64,000 nucleotides of DNA from SLJN01 sp964505385 (GTDB taxonomy: Bacteria > Bacteroidota > Rhodothermia > Balneolales > Natronogracilivirgulaceae): assembly GCA_964505385.1 (NCBI GenBank), contig CAZDIA010000012.1, positions 1-64,000 of the forward strand. Direction: 5' to 3'. Under the pieces are notes generated by a model. The model saw nothing but the letters and a program-made list of their open reading frames with translations. It was not told the DNA's origin and did no database searches. Position numbers and translations under genes: made by a program. Position 1 is the stretch's first letter; each line of letters opens with the position of its first letter. Positions 16,371 through 24,929 of this stretch are shown piece after piece.

Positions 16371-17633
16371 ATGAAGATACGGCTGTTGGTTTTGCTGCTT
16401 CCGGTTATGCTGCTGTTGCATAATTGCGAAGCTCCTGAGAACGATATCGATGAAACCGTTAAAACAGGTGCCGAGCGCCTGCTTGATGAGGAGTTTCATC
16501 TTGTTGAAGATAAAAGTGTTGGCGTCATCACTAATCACAGTGCGGTGGTAGGTGATGATCATATTGTGGATTTACTTCATGAACATCCTTCAGTGGAAGT
16601 GGCGGCATTATTCGGCCCGGAGCACGGAATCCGCGGGGAAGCTGATGCCGGCGAACCCGTTGACGATGACGTGGATGAAGAAACAGGTGCCCCCATTTAC
16701 AGTTTATATGGCGATACCCGCTATCCCACCGAAGAAATGCTGGAAGATGTCGATGTCCTGATTTTTGATATCCAGGATGTCGGCACCCGGTTCTACACCT
16801 ATCCGGCCACAATGGGAAGATCTATGATATCAGCCGTCACATCCGAAATCCCCTACCTGATACTTGACCGCCCTAACCCGATCGGTGGAGAGCAGATTGA
16901 AGGACATATCCGTGAAGATGAGTTCCAATCAGGTATTGGTCTTTATCCTACTCCAATCACTCACGGAATGACGGTGGGCGAACTTGCTTTGATGATTCAC
17001 GATCAGGGTTGGCATGATGATATTGAGGATCTGGATCTGCATATCGTTGAAATGGAAGGATGGTCGCGGGATATGCTCTGGGATGATACCGGGTTGGACT
17101 GGGTTCCACCGAGCCCGAATATTCCGGATTTTGAAACAGCTGTAATCTACCCCGGAACCTGCTTTTTTGAAGGCACCAATGCAAGCGAAGGCCGGGGAAC
17201 CTACCAGCCATTCTTGCAGGTCGGAAGTCCCTATATCGACGGTGAGGTGGTCGCTGAGGATTTGAATAACCGTCAGCTACCGGGTCTGGATTTCGCAGCT
17301 ACGCACTTTACGCCTGAAAGCATTGAGGGGATGTCCACCGAGCCGAAGCTTGAAGGCGAAGAGCTGGACGGGGTGTTTATCAGCGTAACCGATAATAAGG
17401 CGGTTCAGCCTGTAGCTGCAGGTATTCACATTCTCCAGGCATTCTATGATAATATGGACGAAGAGGGGCAGGATGACTTTTTTATCGAACGTGGCATGAG
17501 TGTGCGTGCAGGAAATGAACAGGTTCAGCAGCAACTTGAAGAAGGAGTACCGGCTGATGAAATCATCGACAGTTGGCAGGCAGATGTGGATGAATTCAGC
17601 GAGATGCGTCAACCATATTTAATATACGATTGA
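16371..17633 (+). CDS. DUF1343 / NamZ-like exo-beta-N-acetylmuramidase (GH171), exported
   Basis: 420 aa. An N-terminal hydrophobic segment is followed by LLHNC (Cys19), an atypical lipobox, so lipidation is uncertain. Family motifs are strong: NHSAV, LFGPEHGIRGE, YSLYGDTRYPT, VLIFDIQDVGTRFYTY, LDRPNPIGG and a Glu in FFEGTNASEGRG. The characterised B. subtilis family member removes terminal MurNAc from peptidoglycan fragments, working with a NagZ-type enzyme and an amidase. Paired functionally with the GH3 lipoprotein at 8798. Confidence 0.9.
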   Translation: MKIRLLVLLLPVMLLLHNCEAPENDIDETVKTGAERLLDEEFHLVEDKSVGVITNHSAVVGDDHIVDLLHEHPSVEVAALFGPEHGIRGEADAGEPVDDDVDEETGAPIYSLYGDTRYPTEEMLEDVDVLIFDIQDVGTRFYTYPATMGRSMISAVTSEIPYLILDRPNPIGGEQIEGHIREDEFQSGIGLYPTPITHGMTVGELALMIHDQGWHDDIEDLDLHIVEMEGWSRDMLWDDTGLDWVPPSPNIPDFETAVIYPGTCFFEGTNASEGRGTYQPFLQVGSPYIDGEVVAEDLNNRQLPGLDFAATHFTPESIEGMSTEPKLEGEELDGVFISVTDNKAVQPVAAGIHILQAFYDNMDEEGQDDFFIERGMSVRAGNEQVQQQLEEGVPADEIIDSWQADVDEFSEMRQPYLIYD

Positions 17634-17687
17634 CCACAATTGGCAAACGAGCTACTGCCCTGCCGAATCTTTCGGAAATAAGATGCA

Positions 17688-18365
17688 TCATCTTTCCTGA
17701 ATTACCGTACCTTCTCTGGATACCTGCCAGATGGTGTTTCGCCGGCCGACGGCATAAATGGGCGTTATAGGAAAACCTGTATTCCGAACCGCCCTGCCGA
17801 TCCACATGTTGCTGGAGTAGGGCATAATGTAGCGCCCGCGGGCATGAATGAATACGCTGTCACCATATAACCCGGAGCCTGCAACATCCAATTTTTCTTC
17901 ATTTTCCTTGCGTAGCCGGTCATGGATATACCCGATCATTTCATTTAATCCATCTCGTGTAATACGGATTTCAACGACATCGCTATTGGGGAACCGTTCT
18001 TCCGGTGATCTTGTAAAACCGGATATGTGAACTACTGAAGCGGTAGGCCAAAAAGCTGCTTTTATGGTCGTCCACACTCCGGGGCTGCTGTCCATAAAAT
18101 AATCGCGATCTCCCCAGCCAAACTCATAATATTTACCACTTGGGTAGCCTTCAAGAGAATCAACCTCTTCAAACCACAATTCCCTTTCGATTACGACAGC
18201 GGTATGCCAGCCGTGGCCGGTTACATAAGCGGTAATCTCTCGGTCTTCTTCATCTGGCGGATATAAATCAGGATTGGCTCTCAGGCACCCGCTAATTACA
18301 GCCACAACCAAGAATAACAGAGGCAAACTGAAGCACGAGCTGTGGCAGAGTGAATTTAAGCGATT
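17688..18365 (-). CDS. DUF2459 (TIGR02117-type) lipoprotein
   Basis: About 225 aa. Start taken at the ATG at 18365, because the upstream extension to 18398 runs into the terminator of the FKBP gene. Signal with lipobox ISGC. Family marks: VTGHGWHTAVVIE, YEFGWGDRDYFMD, AAFWPTASVVHISG and GRYIMPYSSNMWIGRA. The family is widespread and of unknown function, once noted near urease genes; no urease genes are here. Conserved His, Asp and Tyr suggest an enzyme, but I cannot name a reaction. Confidence 0.82.
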   Translation of the reverse strand, partial: NRLNSLCHSSCFSLPLLFLVVAVISGCLRANPDLYPPDEEDREITAYVTGHGWHTAVVIERELWFEEVDSLEGYPSGKYYEFGWGDRDYFMDSSPGVWTTIKAAFWPTASVVHISGFTRSPEERFPNSDVVEIRITRDGLNEMIGYIHDRLRKENEEKLDVAGSGLYGDSVFIHARGRYIMPYSSNMWIGRAVRNTGFPITPIYAVGRRNTIWQVSREGTVIQER

Positions 18366-18378
18366 CATAAAGAAAAAA

Positions 18379-18412
18379 CGGCCCGAATGGCAATTCACCC
18401 GGGCCGGTTTTA
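18379..18412 (-). terminator. Intrinsic terminator of the SlyD-like gene
   Basis: 7-bp GC stem CGGCCCG/CGGGCCG (18379-18385 with 18400-18406), followed on the minus strand by six U. Lies 16 bp past the FKBP stop. Confidence 0.75.
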
Positions 18413-18427
18413 AACTAAATAAATTGA

Positions 18428-18859
18428 TCAGCTAACTTCTACAACTTCAATCTCAAATACCAAATCTTCACCGGCAAGCGGGTGGTTGGCATCGAGAGTA
18501 ACTTCCTGTTCAGTAAGCTCTTTAATCACAACAGGGATGTTTTCGCCATCTTTGTGTTGTAATTGCAGCTGCTGACCTACTTCAGGTGTAATATCATCAG
18601 GAAGGCGATCACGCTCAAATTTAATCACCAAATCCTCACGCGGCTGACCATAAGCCTGATCCGAGGGGATTTTTATGGTGTCGGACTCGCCGGCTTTCAT
18701 ACCTTCTACTGCAGACTCAAAACCGGGAATTAACTGACCTTCCCCAAGTTTGAATTCCAGGGGGTCCTTTCCTTCGGAACTATCAAATACGGTTCCGTCG
18801 GAGTCTTTTTTTCCGGTATAATGAACCTTTACGTTACTTCCTTGTTTGGCTTCAGACAA
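18428..18859 (-). CDS. SlyD-like FKBP peptidyl-prolyl isomerase
   Basis: 143 aa cytoplasmic isomerase/chaperone. The first half is FKBP (VKVHYTGKKDSDGTVFDSSE, then IPGFESAVEGMKAGE). An insert-in-flap chaperone domain (about 72-118) follows, then the closing strands (DLVFEIEVVEV). It lacks the His-rich metal tail of E. coli SlyD. The start is a TTG at 18859 (MSEAK); no upstream in-frame ATG is near, and a weak AAAGGA lies about 9 nt before it. An intrinsic terminator follows. Confidence 0.92.
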   Translation of the reverse strand: MSEAKQGSNVKVHYTGKKDSDGTVFDSSEGKDPLEFKLGEGQLIPGFESAVEGMKAGESDTIKIPSDQAYGQPREDLVIKFERDRLPDDITPEVGQQLQLQHKDGENIPVVIKELTEQEVTLDANHPLAGEDLVFEIEVVEVS

Positions 18860-19116
18860 AATTGTAATCCTTTCTGTTTATAGGTTGAACTCCCAATGTA
18901 ACTTACAGTATGCTTATGAATTGTATCTTAATTTCTTCAAAAGTTATAAGAAATCATGTCATACTATTATAATTTACTGATTTTTTATGACTTTAAAATC
19001 TATACCTTAACCTTTAATGCCGATATTCAGGGTATTCAAAGCATTCAAAAACAAAAACGTAACTCTGATGCGTTATCACATTGCAGTCATTAACTTTGTT
19101 AGAACCAATTTTTTAT

Positions 19117-19374
19117 ATGGGTAAAAAACTCAAGCTGGACCTGCACGATATCTTCAATAAGGGAGATAAAATTGATGATGAATTGAATCGCGTGATCGAA
19201 GAAGCGCAGGAGAAAAAAATTAAAACAGTAGAAATCATCCCCGGCAAAGGTAGCGGACAATTAAAAAAACGGGTAATCCGGTTTCTTGAGCAGAAGCACA
19301 TCAAACAACAATATCACCGGATTGATAAAGACAGTAAAAATCACGGGCGGTTGTTTGTGTACTTTAAGCACTAA
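19117..19374 (+). CDS. Stand-alone Smr-domain protein
   Basis: 85 aa from ATG 19117; the frame extends upstream to 19081 but without a better start. Smr signature: KLDLHDI (LDxH) and IIPGKGSGQLKKRV (xGxGxH-like, here GKGSGQLK). Stand-alone Smr domains are linked to nucleic-acid nicking and to ribosome rescue or collision quality control (for example B. subtilis MutS2 Smr, E. coli SmrB). The usual HGxGxG is PGKGSG, so the first His is replaced by Lys. A palindromic-repeat fragment begins two bases after the stop. Confidence 0.85.
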   Translation: MGKKLKLDLHDIFNKGDKIDDELNRVIEEAQEKKIKTVEIIPGKGSGQLKKRVIRFLEQKHIKQQYHRIDKDSKNHGRLFVYFKH

Positions 19375-19375
19375 A

Positions 19376-19440
19376 TAGTGCCTCTAAAAAAATACCAATA
19401 TCTTCGTTCCGCTCGCCCAAAAAAATGATCGAGTACGCCA
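19376..19440 (+). repeat. TAGTGCC palindromic element, half copy (copy E)
   Basis: One arm plus inner region: TAGTGCCTCTAAAAAAATAC, then ATCTTCGTTCCGCTCG, CCCAAAAA and GATCGAGTACGCC. The last part equals the inner loop of copy D read on the other strand, showing the two share ancestry. Truncated at the loop. Confidence 0.7.
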
Positions 19441-19551
19441 TCCTTTCCTTTCTGGGTGTTTAATGTATTTCCTGCCGGCTAAATTTTCCTTTTTATCAAA
19501 CCTGTATTCTTATTACTATGGGTTTCATAACCTTTCCCACCAATATGCCGG

Positions 19552-21138
19552 ATGTTTATGATCTATTTCATATTTAAAATTACCGTTTTATTCAGCTGTT
19601 TGATGCTAAGCAGCAACCTGACCGCAGCGCAAGATCTGCAAACGCCATCTGAACAATCTGATTTTGCCACTCATACGTCGCATGCTGAGATGGTGAAATA
19701 CCTGCATGAGGTAAAAGCGCAAACCAGTGATATGACGCTCGGTAAATACGGAGAAACTCTTGAGGGCAGAGAATTGATGTACGCGATATACAGCCGATCA
19801 GGAGCAGGAAGTACGGCAGAAGCTCACGCAACCGGCAAACCGATCGTGGTTTTGAGCGCTAACGTTCACGGGCACAACTATGTATTGCGAGAATCCTTGC
19901 TAATCATGGCACATGAACTCGGCACACCAGGCACTTCTCTGAATGATTTACTTGATGATGTAATTGTAATCCTCGTCCCCTCAAAAAATCCGGACGGGCT
20001 GGAGCTTGAAAGTCGCTACAATCCGGTTGGCGCCGATCTCAACCGGGATTACATGATGCTTGAGCAACCATCAATGGCTGCTTTTATCGGTAACATTATT
20101 AATAAGTGGAATCCACACATAATGGTAGATGGACACGACGGCGGAGCGGAGCAATTTGGTGGAGCTTATCCCTATGATTTGCTGTATCAGGCATCGGCTA
20201 CCGCAGCGGCTGACCAATCTATTACCCGGCTGGCTGATGAAAGTGTTTTTCCATTTCTGAATGATCAGATGGAAGATGCCGGGTATCGCTCATTTTACTG
20301 GGCATGGGGTGATGAAGAAGCATACTATGGTGGCGGTGCCGCTCCCAGGATGGGCCGCAATTACGGCGGTTTAGCCAACAAAATGTCGATCCTCTTCGAA
20401 CATGCCGACTGGCATGACCTTGAAACCGGCGTAGAAAGCGGAATTGTTGCATTTACTTCGATCGTAAAATTTGCCGGTGAACATAATGATGAGATCATCA
20501 ATACAATTGAAGGCGCACGTGAGGAAACCATTCGGCTGGGTAAGCAGGCAGAAGGAACTGTTCCGGTAGATGAAGAAATGGTTGCAGATGATTTCCGGGT
20601 CACTTACGACATTATGATTGATGACAATCCGGACGATATAGAAACCATTGAAGATGCCGAAATCATAAAAAAACCGGAAGCAACCGCCTACCGGGATCGC
20701 CCGTGGGCGTATGTTCTGCCACGTGATGCGAAGGATGCTGTGGATATGCTAAAACGTCATAACATACGGGTTGAACAAACTACTGAAACTATAAATATTG
20801 AAGCCCTTGCTTATACCCTTGGCGGCGTGGATTATGAGGACACCGACAACAACCACCGGTCTGCACTTCTTCTTGAGGTTGAAGATAAAGTAACCGATAA
20901 TTTTGAAATCCCGAAAGGTTCATACGTGATTAAAACCGGGCAACTGCTTGGCAGAGTAGCTTCGCATCTTCTGGAACCCGAGACAACTGATAATGTCTTT
21001 TACTGGAATCGCATGACATCACATGTTCCCATTGCTGATTTTCTTGAATACCAGAATGATCCCCTGAATAATGATGCCCCTAAACTTCCCTTATGGAAGA
21101 TTATGTCGGAGAAAAATATTCCGGCAGTTCAAAAATGA
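19552..21138 (+). CDS. M14-family zinc carboxypeptidase-like exported protein with altered zinc site
   Basis: 528 aa with signal peptide ending near NLTAAQ. Peptidase M14 domain about 45-330: GRELMYAIYS, ANVHGHNYVLRES, VPSKNPDGLE, NPVGADLNRDYM, IMVDGHDGGAEQ and LFEHADWHD. The normal zinc motif is H-x-x-E, but here it is HGHN, so the Glu ligand is replaced by Asn. The second His and the likely catalytic Glu remain. The C-terminal 180 residues form an added domain of unknown function. It may bind zinc differently or be inactive. Confidence 0.85.
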   Translation: MFMIYFIFKITVLFSCLMLSSNLTAAQDLQTPSEQSDFATHTSHAEMVKYLHEVKAQTSDMTLGKYGETLEGRELMYAIYSRSGAGSTAEAHATGKPIVVLSANVHGHNYVLRESLLIMAHELGTPGTSLNDLLDDVIVILVPSKNPDGLELESRYNPVGADLNRDYMMLEQPSMAAFIGNIINKWNPHIMVDGHDGGAEQFGGAYPYDLLYQASATAAADQSITRLADESVFPFLNDQMEDAGYRSFYWAWGDEEAYYGGGAAPRMGRNYGGLANKMSILFEHADWHDLETGVESGIVAFTSIVKFAGEHNDEIINTIEGAREETIRLGKQAEGTVPVDEEMVADDFRVTYDIMIDDNPDDIETIEDAEIIKKPEATAYRDRPWAYVLPRDAKDAVDMLKRHNIRVEQTTETINIEALAYTLGGVDYEDTDNNHRSALLLEVEDKVTDNFEIPKGSYVIKTGQLLGRVASHLLEPETTDNVFYWNRMTSHVPIADFLEYQNDPLNNDAPKLPLWKIMSEKNIPAVQK

Positions 21139-21161
21139 TCAGCAGGCAGTTGTATCAGAGT

Positions 21162-22052
21162 TTAATCAACCAGAATTTCGGTCATATCCTCACCAAGATG
21201 CTCACTGACAATTTCCCGGTAGGTTTCACTTTGAACAAATCCGCCGTCATATTCAAAAAATTCCGTAATCGGCTCAATCCAATCGCTGTTTAGCGGGAGG
21301 ATGAAACCGAATTGCTCATCGTCATCATCACCGATTTCCTGACGCTTAACCGGAATGCCGTCATACAGAGCATTTACAAAATTATAGACATCCACATAGG
21401 TAAAATATCGATCCCCTTCCTCCATTTTATTCATGATGTCATCGTTTGAGCGAACGGTGTCTAACGGCATATCGGGGTAATAGGCATCCCGGAGCTCTTC
21501 CATTCGCACTCCGTGCAGTGTGCCGGGATACATCAACCCGGTTTGATCTGCAAAAACTTCGGGAATGTCTTCCATCGCATCAAGTTCGGGACGGTCTTCA
21601 TGGCTGATTAAGACTGCGATATTATCAAGGTAGGGCGGACTGAACTGCACCTCATCCCGCCGCTCTTCGGTGATGGTAACATTTCCGGTGCCCATCACGC
21701 CATCACCTGAAGCTGCTACGCGTTGATAGAATTCCTGCCACTCTGATTCGCTTTCAAAATTTAATTCTAAAGTGACCTCATGATTTTCTTCGACCCAGTC
21801 CCGGAATGCCCGGAAAATCTCAATCGTAGTGCCGGTCAGGTGCCCGTTTTCATCCTCATAGGCAAATCCACCGGATGGCACATACAGAATGTTGACAGTT
21901 CCGCCACCCTGCTGCTGCACCTGCTCCCAGGAATCGCCGGAAGTAACGCGCTCAGTTGCATTTTCGGAATTCGGCTCACATCCTGCCCATAGCCCTGTCA
22001 TCAAAATTAAGGCGAAACAATAACCTGATATCTTCAATTTTCTAAAATTCAT
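21162..22052 (-). CDS. Orphan solute-binding lipoprotein (SBP_bac_3-like), paralog 1
   Basis: 296 aa. Signal with WAGC cysteine. Periplasmic binding protein type 2 fold: NILYVPSGGFAYEDENGHLT, then GTTIEIFRAF, GTGNVTITEERRDEVQFSPP, and a second lobe with YFTYVDVYNFVNAL. A close paralog sits at 29653 in the same window. No permease or ATPase gene is adjacent to either copy, so coupling to a transporter in trans, or a sensory role, must be considered. Ligand unknown. The convergent M14 gene ends 23 bp away. Confidence 0.85.
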   Translation of the reverse strand: MNFRKLKISGYCFALILMTGLWAGCEPNSENATERVTSGDSWEQVQQQGGGTVNILYVPSGGFAYEDENGHLTGTTIEIFRAFRDWVEENHEVTLELNFESESEWQEFYQRVAASGDGVMGTGNVTITEERRDEVQFSPPYLDNIAVLISHEDRPELDAMEDIPEVFADQTGLMYPGTLHGVRMEELRDAYYPDMPLDTVRSNDDIMNKMEEGDRYFTYVDVYNFVNALYDGIPVKRQEIGDDDDEQFGFILPLNSDWIEPITEFFEYDGGFVQSETYREIVSEHLGEDMTEILVD

Positions 22053-22128
22053 AGCTTAAATTTTTAATCAACATAATATGAATACCACTTTTTAATGGGA
22101 TTAGTTAGGTCAGACAAAAGGAATATAT

Positions 22129-24087
22129 TCAATCCTGCTCTTTTATCGCCCCGCTTTGATAGGCGGCAAGCAGCATTTTCAGATCATCAATTTCCTGTTG
22201 TATTCTTTGGCCATCATCAGTATCACAAACACGTATGCGCTGTTCATTGTGTTCAAGAATTTCACCATGTGAGTGGATGTCTCTACCCTCCTCAATAGCT
22301 TTTTGGGTAGATTCGAAAGATTCCAGCGCAGCCAGTAGCAATCCGTAAGAATTATAAATAAGCGTATACCCGGCTATTCCTGTTTCTTTTTGATACGCTT
22401 TGGCAAATCCGCCATCAATCACCAACAATCTGCCGCCCGCTTTAACCGGGCTTTCACCCGCTTTTACTTTCACCGGAACATGACCGTTAATGATATGCCC
22501 TTTTTCGGGGTCCAAACCAAATTCCTCCAATATCTGCTCGGCTACTTTTTGTTTAGTGCGGAATCGATAATATGGATTTTTTTCCTCTTTATGAGTGGAC
22601 GGGTCACTAACAAAATAGCGCTCAAATGTTGCCATTTTATCTTTTCCGAATAACGGAGACTGCGCACCGCTCCACAAGTACCACATCGTGTCCATGCCAT
22701 ACTGCTTTTTTTCCATATCATCCGCAAAGTAGCCCTGCCGGGCAAGTCTTTCCAGACGATCCATAAATTCTTTAGGGCTGTGATCAACACCGTCAAACGT
22801 GAAATGCTTTAACCCGCCCTTATCTGTCATGGGTATGCACCCGTGGTACATTAGATTGCCGTTATACGACAAATACATACTCCCTTTTGAAAATAAAAAG
22901 CGCGCATGGCTTTGCAGATGCAAGCTGTTTTTAAAGGAGAGGCTAAGCCGCTCCATCACATATGCTTCCCGTTCAGAAAGTTCGTACGGATTATCGGGAT
23001 CTATGGTCGGGAAGTGCGTATCTTTCAGTTCATAAGAAGAATCCCCTATCTGAACCATACCGCGATCATGATCAATTTTATCAAGAAGCAGCCGGTCGTT
23101 CATCCCGTACTGAGGCCTTCTTTGAATTATTTGCCCTTCGAGTTTCAGCTGAATGATCGTGATGGCCTTATGCATTCGGGCCATCATCAGCTGTTCCTGT
23201 TCGGTAAATCCCTCGCATTCTTTGGGCAGAAACAGCTTACACGGATCATCTCCATAGACATCAACTGCAAGTGAAGCAAGAGGAAGCATGCTTATGGCAT
23301 ATCCGTTTTCAAGGGTTTCCATATTTGCATAGCGAAGAGAAACGCGTATGACATTGCACATACACGCTTCACTGCCGGCCGCTGCACCCATCCAAACGAT
23401 ATCATGGTTGCCCCACTGGAAATCAACTGCATGGTATTCGACCAGTTTATCCATGATGATATGAGCACCCGGACCGCGGTCATATACATCACCGATCACA
23501 TGGAGGCGGGCAATCATGAGCCGTTGAATCAGGCGGGCAAGAGCACTGATAAAAGCCCCCGCACGCCCCGTTTCAATTATAGATTCTATGATACTGCTGT
23601 AATATTCCTGCCGGTTGCTTATGCTTTCCTGCTGATGCAGCAGCTCCTCAATAATATAGTTAAAATCTTTGGGAAGCATCTTCCGGACCCGGTTCCGGGT
23701 ATATTTGGAAGAATATATCCGGCATAGTTTTATCAGCCTGAATAGTGTGTCACGATACCATTTCCGCTCATCTTCTGCTTCTTTGAGAATAAGCGGCAAT
23801 TTCTGTTCTGGGTAGTAAATCAATGTGGCGAGGTTCCGGCGCTCTTTTTCACTCAGTGTGTCACCGAAAATTTCTTCCACACGCCGTTTGATCGAACCTG
23901 AGCCGTTGCGCAGCACATGTAAAAATGCTTCGTGCTCTCCATGTATATCAGACACAAAATGCTCCGTGCCTTTCGGCAGCTCCATTATCGCGCTCAAATT
24001 GATGATTTCCGTAGTAGCTTCCCGAATAGTCGGGTACTGAACGGCAAGTAATTTCATATAACGCAAATCCTGATCTGAGATATACAT
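22129..24087 (-). CDS. fbp: Fructose-1,6-bisphosphatase class III
   Basis: 652 aa, the length of the Firmicutes-type class III enzyme. Dephosphorylates fructose 1,6-bisphosphate in gluconeogenesis. The metallophosphoesterase core is split: FVSDIHGEHEAF (near residue 44), HVIGDVYDRGPGAHI, QWGNHDIVWMG, and NGHVPVKVKAGESP near the C-terminus. N-terminal and middle helical extensions match the family. The start ATG at 24087 lies 18 bp from a full palindromic element that occupies the promoter-side spacer. Confidence 0.95.
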   Translation of the reverse strand: MYISDQDLRYMKLLAVQYPTIREATTEIINLSAIMELPKGTEHFVSDIHGEHEAFLHVLRNGSGSIKRRVEEIFGDTLSEKERRNLATLIYYPEQKLPLILKEAEDERKWYRDTLFRLIKLCRIYSSKYTRNRVRKMLPKDFNYIIEELLHQQESISNRQEYYSSIIESIIETGRAGAFISALARLIQRLMIARLHVIGDVYDRGPGAHIIMDKLVEYHAVDFQWGNHDIVWMGAAAGSEACMCNVIRVSLRYANMETLENGYAISMLPLASLAVDVYGDDPCKLFLPKECEGFTEQEQLMMARMHKAITIIQLKLEGQIIQRRPQYGMNDRLLLDKIDHDRGMVQIGDSSYELKDTHFPTIDPDNPYELSEREAYVMERLSLSFKNSLHLQSHARFLFSKGSMYLSYNGNLMYHGCIPMTDKGGLKHFTFDGVDHSPKEFMDRLERLARQGYFADDMEKKQYGMDTMWYLWSGAQSPLFGKDKMATFERYFVSDPSTHKEEKNPYYRFRTKQKVAEQILEEFGLDPEKGHIINGHVPVKVKAGESPVKAGGRLLVIDGGFAKAYQKETGIAGYTLIYNSYGLLLAALESFESTQKAIEEGRDIHSHGEILEHNEQRIRVCDTDDGQRIQQEIDDLKMLLAAYQSGAIKEQD

Positions 24088-24105
24088 AGAATGATGGTCC
24101 TTATA

Positions 24106-24223
24106 TAGTGTCTGTAAGAAAACTCAAAGTGCCCTAAGAAAATCTCAAGATCAAGGCGCGCGAAGTCCCGAACGCTTTCGGGACGAGCGGAACGAAAATA
24201 TTGGCGTTTTCTTAGTGGCACTA
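24106..24223 (+). repeat. TAGTG...CACTA palindromic element, near-complete (copy F)
   Basis: 118 bp, same orientation as copy D. Doubled left arm (TAGTGTCTGTAAGAAAACTC then AGTGCCCTAAGAAAATCTC), GATCAAGGCGCGCGAAGTCC, a short CCGAACGCTTTCGG-type loop, GGACGAGCGGAACGAAAATA, and right arm TTGGCGTTTTCTTAGTGGCA CTA. Flanked by TATA on both sides. Confidence 0.85.
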
Positions 24224-24520
24224 TATAATCTTAGTTGTGCAAAACCTCATTTCATTATTATAAAGGCATATTATGAATAAAGCGATTTTTTCAGGATTAT
24301 CTAAGGGCAATTTGAAAGGTAGAATTTTCCCACTCTTAGAATTATGTATTTTCTACCACTCTCGACTTGCCATTCCGGTTACAAATTAAAATTCATTTTT
24401 ATATATTGAACTACAGCATGTTACGGCAGCTTAAATCATATAATTCAGAAATTTCTATCGTTTTCATGTAATCGTCGGGTAACAAACAGATGGAGATTTT
24501 GAACCAAATCATACTTTTCT
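24224..24520. other. Intergenic remainder without recognised features
   Basis: AT-rich spacer between palindrome copy F and the small membrane protein at 24521. I see no ORF, hairpin or repeat in it; it presumably holds the promoter of the downstream gene. Confidence 0.4.
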
Positions 24521-24895
24521 ATGAAGAGCAAAAATCAACAAATTGAAGAATCAGATCAATTAATCCCCCCGGAGCTTGAGCTTTTTAGTTCGAAATTCAG
24601 GAAAAAGGAGTTGGATTTAGTGATTAAAAAAAAGTATGGTGAGCTTGCCAAAAGGCTGAAAACCAAAGTCACTTGGGATATAGTTGGAATCAGCCTGGTT
24701 TTTATAGTGGCATTGGTTATCATTTTTACATGGATGATCGATAATATTCCGATCGTATGGCTTGCATATGTTCTTGCCGGATGTGCTCTTATTCTTTACG
24801 CGCTGCTGCTGAGAGATCAAATTGTCAGGTTTAAAACACTACAAGATATAATTGCCACCAATCAGGATGATACCTCCGAAGAAGATCAGTCTTAA
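24521..24895 (+). CDS. Small two-TM membrane protein, unknown
   Basis: 124 aa. Charged N-terminal 50 residues (Lys-rich, possibly helical), then two TM helices (WDIVGISLVFIVALVIIFTW and VWLAYVLAGCALILYALLL) joined by a short turn, and an acidic C-terminal tail (DDTSEEDQS). No family recognised. Convergent with mscS 34 bp away. Proximity to channels may be chance. Confidence 0.68.
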   Translation: MKSKNQQIEESDQLIPPELELFSSKFRKKELDLVIKKKYGELAKRLKTKVTWDIVGISLVFIVALVIIFTWMIDNIPIVWLAYVLAGCALILYALLLRDQIVRFKTLQDIIATNQDDTSEEDQS

Positions 24896-24929
24896 CAAGC
24901 AGTGTTAACCATCCTTTTCGGGCAACAAG

